Notes under the pieces: model-generated | Database searches by the model: none | Told to the model about the DNA's origin: nothing | Seen by the model: only the letters and a program-made list of their open reading frames with translations | From: CALNXN01 sp942490645 | Lineage (GTDB): Bacteria > Pseudomonadota > Alphaproteobacteria > Rhodobacterales > Rhodobacteraceae | Direction: 5' to 3' | Length of the DNA: 64,000 nucleotides | Assembly: GCA_942490645.1 (NCBI GenBank) | Contig: CALNXN010000010.1 | Coordinates: forward strand, 372,001 to 436,000 | Shown: piece after piece, positions 1-8,572 of the stretch | How the letters are laid out: every line of letters starts with the position of its first letter | How positions within the stretch are numbered: position 1 is the first letter of the stretch | Translations under genes and position numbers: made by a program

Positions 1-619
1 CGCCCGACAGGCGCGCCACCTCACCCCGGCGCGACCCCGGCAGCACCAGCATAACCGGTGCCGCGCCCAAGCCATTCGCTTGTCGAAACGCCTGTGCCTC
101 GGCTTCGCTGGCCACCGGATCGGCCACCACCGGATGGCCAACGAAATCACATTCCATTCCATGCGCCGACATCAAAGGTGGCTCAAACGGGAAAAGCGCC
201 AGCACATGATCGATCACCTGCGCCATCTTGGCCGCGCGCCCCGGCCGCCACGCCCAGACCGTGGGGGCGACGTAATGCACGGTACGAATGTCGCTGGCCG
301 CTTTAACCCGGCGCGCCACACGCAGCGAAAAATCAGGGCTGTCTATGGTGATCAGCACGTCAGGTTTCTCAGCCAGCACCGCGTCCGCCGTCTGGATCAT
401 CCGGGCCCGCAGCGCGCGATATTTGGGCAGTATCTCTGCCAACCCCATCACGCTCAACTCGTCCATCGGGAACAGGCTCTGCATGCCCTCCGCCTGCATC
501 AGCGGCCCGCCCACGCCAAGGAACGTTACATCCGGTTTCAGGCTCTTTAACCCAGCCATCAAAGACGCGCCCAGACGATCACCCGACGGCTCGCCCGCAA
601 CCAGAAAAACGCGCGTCAT
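1..619 (-). CDS. lpxB: Lipid-A-disaccharide synthase LpxB (3' end outside window)
   Basis: LpxB joins UDP-2,3-diacylglucosamine to lipid X to form the tetra-acyl disaccharide of lipid A, at the inner face of the cytoplasmic membrane. About 206 N-terminal residues are present and the gene runs off the left edge. Visible family features are the N-terminal MTRVFLVAGEPSGD, the VGGPLM loop, the HYVAPTVWAW motif and GSRRGE of the UDP-sugar domain; the family is about 385 residues. The ATG overlaps the lpxI stop by four bases (ATGA), so it is probably translationally coupled as the last visible gene of the lpxA-lpxI-lpxB run. The identity is firm; only the C-terminal part cannot be judged. Confidence 0.95.
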   Translation of the reverse strand, partial: MTRVFLVAGEPSGDRLGASLMAGLKSLKPDVTFLGVGGPLMQAEGMQSLFPMDELSVMGLAEILPKYRALRARMIQTADAVLAEKPDVLITIDSPDFSLRVARRVKAASDIRTVHYVAPTVWAWRPGRAAKMAQVIDHVLALFPFEPPLMSAHGMECDFVGHPVVADPVASEAEAQAFRQANGLGAAPVMLVLPGSRRGEVARLSG

Positions 620-1407
620 GGCGACTGGCGCGACCAAAGGATCAATCCCGCCTCATTGGCGCGCGCGATTGTCTCAGCGTGGTCCAAAATGATCACCTGT
701 CCCGCTTCCACGACCAACCCGGCCAACCCGGCCGCACGCAACGACGCCATGGTTTCGGGCCCAATCGTCGGCATATCCGCGCGCAGATCCTGACCGCGCT
801 TGGGGCGTTTGACCAACAACGCGCGTCGCCGCGTCGGCACATCCGGCAGGCTATTCAACAGATGATCGGTACCGCCCAACGCCTCGATGCCAAGCACCTG
901 ACCGGCCCCAACGACACAGGCCTGACCGATATCAAAACCCGCCAAGGCCTCCAGCACGGCCGCCCCACGCACTGCATCCTCACGCTGCTGGGCATCTGGA
1001 CGGGCATCGCTCAGAATGCCCGGCGGGATCAGCAGATCGGGGGCCAACTCATGTGCCCCGCGCACCCTGAACCCACGGCTTTCGAAAATTCGAATGATCG
1101 CGCGCAATGCACCGTCATCGCCAGACACCAGAGCCTTTTGCAGCGCGGGCACAAAGGGCAACGTCGCGGCGTCAATCCGCGCGGGGTCCACTTCGGGCCG
1201 CGCAATCGCACCGCACAGGCAGACCTCTTTCACACCGCGTTCTTGCAGCGTGTCCAACAGACTGCCCAGGGTCTCCAGCCGAAACACCTGATCAACGGCC
1301 AACCCATCCGGCTCCATCCCCTCCAGCGCGCAAACGAACGGCGGTTGATCCTGCTGTGCGGCCACTGCTGCCGGCAACCCCCCGCGCCCTGTGATCAGCG
1401 CCAGCAT
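616..1407 (-). CDS. lpxI: UDP-2,3-diacylglucosamine pyrophosphatase LpxI
   Basis: LpxI hydrolyses UDP-2,3-diacylglucosamine to lipid X and UMP, the step before LpxB. It is the alphaproteobacterial replacement for LpxH and unrelated to it. The 263 residues match the DUF1009/LpxI family in length. The N-terminal GRGGLPAAVA and the C-terminal block KRPKRGQDLRADMPTIGPET, which carries the conserved catalytic aspartate region, are both present. The gene lies between lpxA (one-base overlap) and lpxB (four-base overlap), the standard alphaproteobacterial order. The pathway position follows from family knowledge and context. Confidence 0.94.
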   Translation of the reverse strand: MLALITGRGGLPAAVAAQQDQPPFVCALEGMEPDGLAVDQVFRLETLGSLLDTLQERGVKEVCLCGAIARPEVDPARIDAATLPFVPALQKALVSGDDGALRAIIRIFESRGFRVRGAHELAPDLLIPPGILSDARPDAQQREDAVRGAAVLEALAGFDIGQACVVGAGQVLGIEALGGTDHLLNSLPDVPTRRRALLVKRPKRGQDLRADMPTIGPETMASLRAAGLAGLVVEAGQVIILDHAETIARANEAGLILWSRQSP

Positions 1408-2189
1408 CAGCTTGGGGTCAGGAAATGCCGATCTGTGTCGGCCAGCACGAATTCGACGATCTCGCGTACATAGTCGCTGGTGGTTTCATCCTTCAGACGC
1501 GCCACGCGGTCATGGAATGTACCCTCGCCCTGCGCCAACATCTGAAACGCGGCCCGCAAGGCCGTAATATCGGAGCGCGCAACACCGCGCCGCTTGAGAC
1601 CGACAAGGTTCAAACCATCAAGCGCACCGCGAGGTCCCTGAACCAGCCCATAAGGGATCACATCATTGGTGACCATTGTGACCGCACCAATGATCGCGCC
1701 GCGCCCGATGCGCACAAACTGGTGCACCCCCGAGAGGCCACCGACGATCACGTCATCCTCCAGCACGCAATGGCCCGCGATGGCCACCGAATTGACGATG
1801 ATGCAGCGGTCCCCGATGCGCGCGTCATGCGCGATGTGACACCCGGCCATGAAGAGACCATCATCCCCAACAGACGTTACACCGCCGCCACCTTCGGTAC
1901 CGCAGTTCATTGTGACATGCTCGCGAATGCGGTTGCGTTTGCCGATGTCGAGGCGCGTGGCCTCGCCCTTGAATTTCAGGTCCTGCGGGATTTCCCCGAT
2001 CACGGCAAAGGGAAAGATCACCGTCCCCGCGCCCACGCGCGTGCGCCCCGCAACTACGACATGCGATTTCAACACAACATCGGCGTCCAGCGTCACCTCC
2101 GCCCCCACGAGGCAAAACGGGCCGACCTTGGCCGAAGGATCGATCTGCGCGCCCTCTTCAATCACGGCGCTGGGGTGAATATTGCTCAT
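1407..2189 (-). CDS. lpxA: UDP-N-acetylglucosamine acyltransferase LpxA
   Basis: LpxA performs the first committed step of lipid A synthesis, transferring a 3-hydroxyacyl chain from ACP to UDP-GlcNAc. The 260 residues show the left-handed beta-helix hexapeptide pattern from about residue 5 to 190. The catalytic region is MAGCHIAHD, with His118 and His121. A helical C-terminal domain follows from about 195, and the length is normal. It lies 9 bases after fabZ and overlaps lpxI by one base, so it is part of the envelope operon. FabZ next door supplies acyl-ACP elongation and competes with LpxA for hydroxyacyl-ACP, a known reason for this gene order. Confidence 0.96.
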   Translation of the reverse strand: MSNIHPSAVIEEGAQIDPSAKVGPFCLVGAEVTLDADVVLKSHVVVAGRTRVGAGTVIFPFAVIGEIPQDLKFKGEATRLDIGKRNRIREHVTMNCGTEGGGGVTSVGDDGLFMAGCHIAHDARIGDRCIIVNSVAIAGHCVLEDDVIVGGLSGVHQFVRIGRGAIIGAVTMVTNDVIPYGLVQGPRGALDGLNLVGLKRRGVARSDITALRAAFQMLAQGEGTFHDRVARLKDETTSDYVREIVEFVLADTDRHFLTPS

Positions 2190-2198
2190 GTCCGCGCC

Positions 2199-2654
2199 CT
2201 AGCCCAGATCCATCATCGCGGTAAACTCACATTCAGCGGCCATTTCGCCATCCACGGACGCCACACCACCAAACCGCCAGACCTTGCCGCCGGGTTTGCC
2301 GCGCAGCGTCGACATGTCCATGCGCAGCACATCACCAGGGCCGACCTTGCGGCGGAACTTGGCTTTGTCGATGGCCATGAAGTAGACCTTCATGTCCTTG
2401 TCCGCCATCTCGAGGCTGACGCCGACCATCACGGCCGCCGTTTGCGCCATCGCTTCGATGATCGTGACGCCGGGCATGATCGGCAATCCGGGAAAATGGC
2501 CCTGAAAATGCGGCTCGTTCATCGTCACGTTCTTGATGCCAACCGCTGAGGTTGTTCCGTCGATGTTGATTACCTTGTCGACCAGCAAGAACGGATACCT
2601 GTGTGGCAGAATACGCTGGATCAACTGGATATCGGCGGAGAGCAATTCAGATGT
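2199..2654 (-). CDS. fabZ: 3-hydroxyacyl-ACP dehydratase FabZ
   Basis: FabZ dehydrates 3-hydroxyacyl-ACP in fatty acid elongation. The hot-dog fold contains the active-site segment HFQGHFPGLPIMPG (His54) and Glu68 in IIEAMAQTAA. I start it at the GTG at 2654, giving 151 residues, because AAAGGA lies 9 bases upstream and the protein then matches the family length. The frame is open further upstream, to an ATG at 2681 and a TTG at 2729, but those extra residues do not resemble FabZ. It sits between skp and lpxA on the same strand. Confidence 0.94.
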   Translation of the reverse strand, partial: TSELLSADIQLIQRILPHRYPFLLVDKVINIDGTTSAVGIKNVTMNEPHFQGHFPGLPIMPGVTIIEAMAQTAAVMVGVSLEMADKDMKVYFMAIDKAKFRRKVGPGDVLRMDMSTLRGKPGGKVWRFGGVASVDGEMAAECEFTAMMDLG

Positions 2655-2725
2655 CACGTGCAGTAATCCTTTATCGTGCGGCATTCGACACTGCCTAACA
2701 ACTCCACCCCAGCGGGGCAAGCGCG

Positions 2726-3277
2726 TCAATCTTTGGAGGGCACGTCCTGATCCAGAACGACATTGAGCCGTTCAATGGCCACGTTGGTGATGTCGATGGC
2801 ATTGGCGCTCAAAAAGACCGACCGCCGCTCCAAGATCACGGCAGCGCCCGTCTGGCGCATCAGATCCTCCAAAACAGGGGCGGCTGCGGATAAAAATTGC
2901 ACCCGCCGCTCCTCCAGCTCTTGGTTCAACGCACGTGTTTTTGCGTCTTGAGCACGCCGGGTGGCTTGCACCTTCGTGTCAAACGCATCCGCAGCCTCGC
3001 GGAACGCGGCGGGTTCCATATTTGGGCGCTGATCGGTCAGAGCACGCTCTTCTTCGGTCAGGTCTGCTTCGATCTGGCGATTTTCTGCGGCCAAAGCAGC
3101 ACCCTTGGCGTCGAACTCCGCCGCCACGGCCTTGCCGAAATCACTGTCCAGATAAAGCCGCTCGGTGTCGATGGTCAGGATTTGGCTTTGGACAACGCCA
3201 CCGGGCGCGGACTGTGCCAAGACCGCCGGGGTGCCGAACACCACCAGCGCCGTCATCCATGCCGCGATCCAGCGCAT
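2726..3277 (-). CDS. skp: OmpH/Skp-family periplasmic chaperone
   Basis: This protein is expected to hold unfolded outer-membrane proteins in the periplasm for delivery to BamA. The 183 residues begin with a signal peptide (MRWIAAWMTALVVFGTPAVLAQ, cleavage near 22) and continue as a charged, Ala/Glu/Arg-rich helical region (about 60-130) typical of the tentacle arms of Skp trimers. The ATG lies 6 bases after the bamA stop, the conserved bamA-skp pairing. Sequence conservation in this family is low, so the call rests on architecture and neighbours. Confidence 0.9.
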   Translation of the reverse strand: MRWIAAWMTALVVFGTPAVLAQSAPGGVVQSQILTIDTERLYLDSDFGKAVAAEFDAKGAALAAENRQIEADLTEEERALTDQRPNMEPAAFREAADAFDTKVQATRRAQDAKTRALNQELEERRVQFLSAAAPVLEDLMRQTGAAVILERRSVFLSANAIDITNVAIERLNVVLDQDVPSKD

Positions 3278-3283
3278 GGTGCC

Positions 3284-5641
3284 CTAGAACCGGGTCGTGA
3301 GGGTCAGCTCAAAGGTCTGCTCGCGGTCAAAGTCTTCCTTCTTGATCGCGTCGGTAAAGTTGAACCGCAACGGACCCACGGGCGTGTCCCAAAAGATACT
3401 GAACCCGATCACATGGCGGAACGACCCGCCCTCACCAAGGATCGTACCGCCAGCCGTATTCACATCGCTCAGATCCCAGAGGTTGCCGACATCATAGAAG
3501 ACACCAGCACTGATGCCGTATTCTTCGGGCAAGCCCACCGGGAATTCGGCCTCCAGCCGTGCGACCACATAAAGGTTGCCGCCCAAGGGGTCTTCGGCGC
3601 TAACGGATGTGTCGCGCGGACCGATACCGCCGGGGTCAAACCCGCGCATGATGTTGGGCGTCAGCAAGAAGCGATCCACCGCGCGGTTGGTGCCGCTCCG
3701 CCATGTCAGCGCGCCGCCTTCAAGTGTCGCGCGCAGGGTGATCTCTTCGTTGTAGACCTTGGTCTCTCCAACCACTTTCGCGGTTGTCCGGATGTATTCG
3801 CTGTCGCCTCCCAGCCCGGCAAAATCCTGCCCGAACTGGACAAGAATACCCGCATTGGGGTTCAGACCCGTCAGGCGGTTGTCATAGGTAAACTCATACC
3901 CGATTGCGCTGCTGAACTGTGACCCTGCTGCAATCTCATTGCCGATCACGACGCCGTTTTCAACCGGATCACGGGCGATCATCTCGTTGTCTTGCGCGGT
4001 ATAGCGCAGTTGCAGGCGCGCGTTTTCACTAACCGGGAAAGTCAGTGCAGGCTGGAACAACAGCCGTTCCGTGTCATAGGTCGTAAAGGACGAATTCGTC
4101 TCAGAATAGTCGAGGTTCAGCGACAATTCCACGTCCCGCCCAAGCAAGGATGGCTCTTGGAACAAGATGCCGTAGCGAGTCGCTTCTTCGGCGGTGGACA
4201 GGTTCAGGAACAACCGTTGCCCGCGCCCAAGGAAGTTTTCTTCGGCAAAGCTGACTGCGACGCCAAAGCCGTCACTGGTCGAGAATGAGCCACCGAAATT
4301 CAGCGCGCCGGTGGGCTTTTCCTCGACGTCCACATCCACGATCACCTGATCGGGGCTGGAGCCCTCGCGGGCGTTAACTTCGGCAGTCTCAAAATAATCC
4401 AAGGCGCGAATACGCTCGGCAGCCTGGCGGATTTCGCGTGGGTTGAACGGGTCACCCTCGACGGAATCGAACTGACGACGGATCACCTGATCCAGCGTGG
4501 TGGTGTTGCCCTCGATATCAATCCGCTCCACGAACACACGCGGCCCACGGCTCAGCACATATTCGATGTCCAGCGTCAGCGTGCGGTCATTGCGCGTGAT
4601 GCGCGGCTCGACCCGCATGAAATCAACGCCGTCGCGGATGGCTTGTGTTTCCATGCGCGAGATATCGGTTTCCACCAGTGTCGGCGAATAGACGGCACCG
4701 GGGCGCACCCGGATGATACCTTGATAAACCTCGGCATCCACATTCGGCAGTTCGCTGGTGACGGTGATCTCGCCAAACTTGAACTGCTGGCCTTCTTGCA
4801 CATTGAACGCGAGGAAATAGCCGTCGCGTTCTTCGGTCAGCTGTGCGTTGACCGAATTCGTGCGAAAATCAATGTATCCGCGCGACAGGTAGAAATCGCG
4901 CAGGATCTGCTTGTCGAATTCCACACGGTCTTCGACAAACGTGTCGCGCCGCACCAGCCTCCGGAAAAGACCGGCCTGTTTGGTGCCGAGAACGCGGCGC
5001 AAACGGCGGTCCGAATAGACGCGGTTGCCAACAAAACTCAGGCGTTCGATCTCGATGTTGTCACCTTCGAAAATCTCGAACACCAGATCGACGCGGTTGT
5101 CTGTGCGGCGGATGATCTGCGGGCTCACACGGGCCGACAAGCGGCCTTCGTTGGCATAGGCCTCCGAGATGGCGGCCGCATCACGCTCGGCCTGCGTCGG
5201 ATTGAACACGCGCCGCTCGTTGGAACCGACAAGCGCCGCAAGTGCCTCATCCTCGATCCGGCGGTTCCCTTCAAAGCGGATGCGGTTGATCGTCGGAAAT
5301 TCCACCACCGTGATCCGCAAGGTCGACCCCGCAGGTTCGATCACGACGCTTTCAAACAGGCCCGACGCCACAAGCCGCTGATTGGCATCATTCAACTGAC
5401 CAGCAGAGATGGTCTGGCCTCGTGCGATTCCTGCCTGGCTGAGGATGGCGGAATCGCCGATGCGGGCGTTTCCTTCGATGACAACCGAGTTGAACGTGTA
5501 GTTCTGTGCGAGGGCTGTATTCGGCGGCGCCAACCAAGCCACTGATAAGGCCAAAGAAACGGCGCCTGCCTTGAGAACGGAATGTGCGCCCTGTTTGCCG
5601 TTCCGGCACCCAAGGTCAGCCCCTGTCTTAAAACCTGTCAT
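3284..5641 (-). CDS. bamA: Outer membrane protein assembly factor BamA
   Basis: BamA is the barrel that folds and inserts outer-membrane proteins. The 785 residues hold a long signal sequence (cleavage near residue 46, ALA before QN), about five POTRA repeats (roughly 48-430, first one FNSVVIEGNARIGDSAIL) and a C-terminal beta-barrel ending in the aromatic TLTTRF, the usual insertion signal. The barrel includes GPLRFNFTDAI near the end. The context rseP, small protein, bamA, skp, fabZ, lpxA is the standard order. The ATG at 5641 is preceded by a GC-rich leader with a short hairpin, described separately. Confidence 0.97.
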   Translation of the reverse strand: MTGFKTGADLGCRNGKQGAHSVLKAGAVSLALSVAWLAPPNTALAQNYTFNSVVIEGNARIGDSAILSQAGIARGQTISAGQLNDANQRLVASGLFESVVIEPAGSTLRITVVEFPTINRIRFEGNRRIEDEALAALVGSNERRVFNPTQAERDAAAISEAYANEGRLSARVSPQIIRRTDNRVDLVFEIFEGDNIEIERLSFVGNRVYSDRRLRRVLGTKQAGLFRRLVRRDTFVEDRVEFDKQILRDFYLSRGYIDFRTNSVNAQLTEERDGYFLAFNVQEGQQFKFGEITVTSELPNVDAEVYQGIIRVRPGAVYSPTLVETDISRMETQAIRDGVDFMRVEPRITRNDRTLTLDIEYVLSRGPRVFVERIDIEGNTTTLDQVIRRQFDSVEGDPFNPREIRQAAERIRALDYFETAEVNAREGSSPDQVIVDVDVEEKPTGALNFGGSFSTSDGFGVAVSFAEENFLGRGQRLFLNLSTAEEATRYGILFQEPSLLGRDVELSLNLDYSETNSSFTTYDTERLLFQPALTFPVSENARLQLRYTAQDNEMIARDPVENGVVIGNEIAAGSQFSSAIGYEFTYDNRLTGLNPNAGILVQFGQDFAGLGGDSEYIRTTAKVVGETKVYNEEITLRATLEGGALTWRSGTNRAVDRFLLTPNIMRGFDPGGIGPRDTSVSAEDPLGGNLYVVARLEAEFPVGLPEEYGISAGVFYDVGNLWDLSDVNTAGGTILGEGGSFRHVIGFSIFWDTPVGPLRFNFTDAIKKEDFDREQTFELTLTTRF

Positions 5642-5655
5642 GATCCGCCCCGATC

Positions 5656-5679
5656 CTCAGAAAATTCTTCCTTTCTGAG
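5656..5679 (-). promoter_or_regulatory. Hairpin in the bamA leader
   Basis: Perfect 8-base arms, CTCAGAAA and TTTCTGAG, are separated by 8 bases and end 15 bases before the bamA ATG. On the minus strand the loop reads GGAAGAAT, purine-rich and Shine-Dalgarno-like. This is seen directly. A role in bamA translation is inference only. Confidence 0.4.
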
Positions 5680-5804
5680 TACCGAAGTGCGGCAGAGTTG
5701 TCAAAACCATGTATGTGAAAAAGCGCCCACAACTAAATGAGCGCATTTCGACATGATTTTCATGATTTGGGTGGTTGGGCGTTTTTCACCGCAGAAAGCA
5801 GCGT

Positions 5805-5936
5805 TTAGCCGGCAAAGCTGCCGATATACATGCCCGCGACAAGCGCAGCCGTGATCGCGCTCAAATATAGCGCCAGATCCCAGTTCAGGTCCATCAAGAG
5901 GCTCAAGCCCCGGTAACCCTTCTGAATCGATTGCAT
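5805..5936 (-). CDS. 43-residue single-pass membrane protein between rseP and bamA
   Basis: A short reading frame of 43 codons starts at an ATG preceded by GGAG at 7 bases, a good ribosome-binding site. It begins MQSIQKGYRGLSLLMDLNWD and continues with a hydrophobic stretch (about residues 22-40) ending MYIGSFAG. The N-terminal part is positively charged and amphipathic, suggesting a membrane protein with a cytoplasmic N-terminus. It lies 101 bases after rseP and 163 bases before bamA, in the same direction. I do not know its function. I have the impression that similar short proteins occur in related bacteria, but cannot test it here. It is too short for standard gene-length cut-offs and easily missed. 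Confidence 0.7.
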   Translation of the reverse strand: MQSIQKGYRGLSLLMDLNWDLALYLSAITAALVAGMYIGSFAG

Positions 5937-6037
5937 GGTCTCACTCCATCATTACCCAAGAGTGTGACTACCGGGCAAATGTGGCACCACTATGGTTAAT
6001 TGTGGCACAAACATGGCCACAATTCCCGTCATGATTG

Positions 6038-7390
6038 CTATGGGCAGAAAATATCATTGCCGAGCGCAAAGACCATCAGGGTCAGCACAATCGCAATTCC
6101 AAGGCTCATCAGAATCCGCAGCGCACCGTCGCTGGGCGGTTTACCGGTCACGGCCTCATAGGCGTAAAACACCAGATGCCCGCCATCCAGCGCAGGCACC
6201 GGAAAAAGGTTCAAGAGCCCCACGGCCGTGCTGAGGACGGCAATGAACCAGATGAAAGACTGCGCGCCCTGACTGGCCATGGCGCCAGAGGTTTGCGCAA
6301 TGCCAATCGGGCCCGAGAGGTTGCAGGTGCTGATGGCGCCCGTGATCATGTGGCTGAGCCCCGAAAGCGAGCCTTGAATGATGCGTCCGGTTTGCTCAAC
6401 ACCACTCCAAAGGGCCGTGCCGACGCCGGGATTTTCGGTGGCCGGTTCAAACGCCATGGATCCGGCAATGCCGATGCGCCATTGCGTCTGGAACCCACCT
6501 TCGGGTTGCGGCTCGTCCACACGTTTGGGTGTCATGGTTTTTTGCAGCGTCTCGCCCGCGCGCCAGACGGTCAGGTCCAAAGGCGCGCCATTGCCGCCCT
6601 CGACCGCTTGTTTCAGCTGATCAAACGCGAAAATCGGTGCCCCATTGAGCGCGACAAAAACATCGCCCACTTCGAGACCCGCCGCCATCGCCGCACTTTG
6701 CGGGCTGACGCCAGACACCAAAGGCGGGAAAAGATAGGCACCGGGTACCGTTTGCTCTATCCCGTCGCGGCGCACCGTGTAGTCCAAGGTGGCAGTCAAC
6801 GGAATGCCATCAATAAACGCGGCATAGGCGTCGCTATCTTCGCTGCTGGGGATCGGAACACCATTGATGGCGATGATCTGATCGCCCGATTGCAACCCGC
6901 GCGCCTCAACCGGCAAGGGCGTCAAATCGCCCACGGTCAGCGGGTCACGGGCCACGCCACTGGACAGGATCACCGCGCCAAATACCAAAATGGAGAGGAT
7001 GAAGTTAAAGATCGGGCCCGCCGCGACCGTAGCCGCACGCGCCCACAAAGGCGCACCATGCATTGTCGCGCGCAACGCGACCGGGTCCGCCTCGACCGCT
7101 TCCATGGCTTCTGTGTCCTTGCCCGACGCCGCATTGGAATCGCCTGCAAATTTCACATAACCGCCGAATGGCAGCGCCGCGAATTGCCAGCGCGTGCCGT
7201 GTTTGTCGACGCGTGACCACAGTACAGGGCCAAAGCCGATGGAAAACACATCCGCCTTGATGCCCGACCAGCGGCCCACGATGTAGTGGCCGTATTCGTG
7301 AATGGCCACGATCACCGACAAGGCCAACACAAAGGCCGCCAAGGTCCAGACCAAGCCACCGAACTGCGGAATTAACGCGAAAATATCCAA
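6038..7390 (-). CDS. rseP: Site-2 protease RseP
   Basis: RseP is an inner-membrane zinc metalloprotease that cuts anti-sigma factors and signal-peptide remnants within the membrane. The 450 residues show HEYGH (His31, Glu32, His35) in the first transmembrane helix, two PDZ segments in the periplasmic middle (about 115-290) and the second metal-ligand motif PALDGG (Asp402) in a late helix. The start is TTG, chosen because it gives the usual N-terminus and a purine-rich stretch lies upstream. It follows dxr by 3 bases. The target anti-sigma factor is not in this window. Confidence 0.95.
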   Translation of the reverse strand: MDIFALIPQFGGLVWTLAAFVLALSVIVAIHEYGHYIVGRWSGIKADVFSIGFGPVLWSRVDKHGTRWQFAALPFGGYVKFAGDSNAASGKDTEAMEAVEADPVALRATMHGAPLWARAATVAAGPIFNFILSILVFGAVILSSGVARDPLTVGDLTPLPVEARGLQSGDQIIAINGVPIPSSEDSDAYAAFIDGIPLTATLDYTVRRDGIEQTVPGAYLFPPLVSGVSPQSAAMAAGLEVGDVFVALNGAPIFAFDQLKQAVEGGNGAPLDLTVWRAGETLQKTMTPKRVDEPQPEGGFQTQWRIGIAGSMAFEPATENPGVGTALWSGVEQTGRIIQGSLSGLSHMITGAISTCNLSGPIGIAQTSGAMASQGAQSFIWFIAVLSTAVGLLNLFPVPALDGGHLVFYAYEAVTGKPPSDGALRILMSLGIAIVLTLMVFALGNDIFCP

Positions 7391-7393
7391 AAC

Positions 7394-8569
7394 TTACCCT
7401 GCTCTCTCACTGATGACCGTTTTGGCCTCTTGTCGTGCCAGATGGTCCACTCGGGCCACGTTATCAAGGGTCATGGTGGCATCAATGTGGCCGGGGGTCG
7501 CGGAAATCCGGTTCAGAACCTCTTCGACGACCTGCGACATCTGCGTGAATTTGATCTGGCCCGCGATGAATCCATCCAGCGCCACTTCCTTGGAGGCGTT
7601 GAATACCGCGCCCGCCAGACCGCCCGCTTCCATCACTTCGCGCGCCAGCCGCAAGGCAGGCCAGCGCACCTCATCGGGAGCACGAAAATTGAACTGACCG
7701 ATCTGCGCGAGGTTCAGCCGATCCACCGGCAGGCTGCGCCGCTCGGGCCAATGCAGGGCAAAGCCGATCGCATGGCGCATATCGGGTGGACCCACATGCG
7801 CCATCAGCGCACCGTCGTTGAACCCAACCAGCGCATGGATCAGGGATTCTGGATGCACGATCACCTCGATCTGATCCGGGCGCACGCCAAAATACTCCCG
7901 CGTTTCTATCAGTTCCAGCGCCTTATTGAACATGGAGGCGGAATCGATCGTGATCCGCTGGCCCATGTCCCAGTTCGGATGGCTCGACGCCTCTGCCAAG
8001 GTCGCATCCGCAAGCGCCTCGAGCGGCCAATCGCGGAACGCACCACCGCTTGCGGTGATGATGATCCGCTCGACCGAAGCTATATCTTCGCCGATCAGCC
8101 CTTGAAATACAGCCGAATGCTCACTGTCGACGGGCAGCAGCCGCGCCGCATGCGCCTTGGCCGTGGACAACATCAACGCGCCCGCACAAACGAGCGACTC
8201 CTTGTTGGCCAGCGCCAAGGTGCTGCCCTGCTCAAGGGCTGCCAAGCCTGGTGCCAGGCCCGCAGCCCCCACAATGGCCGACATGGTCCAGTCCGACGGG
8301 CGATGTGCGGCCTCAACGATGGCCTGGGTACCCGCTGCCGCTTCTACGCCCGATCCTGACAACGCGGCGCGCAAATCCTCCAGCCGCTCCTCATGCGCGG
8401 TGATCGCCACATCAGCGTTCAGGGCAATGGCGTCCTGGGCCAGTTGCGCAATATTGCCCGCTCCGGTCAGCGCAACAACGTCATAGGCGGACGCATCGCG
8501 CGCAATCAGATCAATGGTGTTCTGCCCGATGGAGCCTGTGGCCCCGAATATGCTGACCCGGCGCACCAC
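7394..8569 (-). CDS. dxr: 1-deoxy-D-xylulose 5-phosphate reductoisomerase
   Basis: Dxr converts DXP to 2-C-methylerythritol 4-phosphate with NADPH and is the committed enzyme of the MEP isoprenoid route. The 391 residues carry the N-terminal NADPH motif GATGSIGQNT and the conserved blocks ALANKESLVCAG, LLPVDSEHSA and GGAFRDWP. GTG is the likely start (8569, or the adjacent GTG at 8566), 3 bases after cdsA. Its product feeds UppS, encoded two genes upstream, which explains the clustering. Confidence 0.96.
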   Translation of the reverse strand: MVRRVSIFGATGSIGQNTIDLIARDASAYDVVALTGAGNIAQLAQDAIALNADVAITAHEERLEDLRAALSGSGVEAAAGTQAIVEAAHRPSDWTMSAIVGAAGLAPGLAALEQGSTLALANKESLVCAGALMLSTAKAHAARLLPVDSEHSAVFQGLIGEDIASVERIIITASGGAFRDWPLEALADATLAEASSHPNWDMGQRITIDSASMFNKALELIETREYFGVRPDQIEVIVHPESLIHALVGFNDGALMAHVGPPDMRHAIGFALHWPERRSLPVDRLNLAQIGQFNFRAPDEVRWPALRLAREVMEAGGLAGAVFNASKEVALDGFIAGQIKFTQMSQVVEEVLNRISATPGHIDATMTLDNVARVDHLARQEAKTVISERAG

Positions 8570-8572
8570 CCC

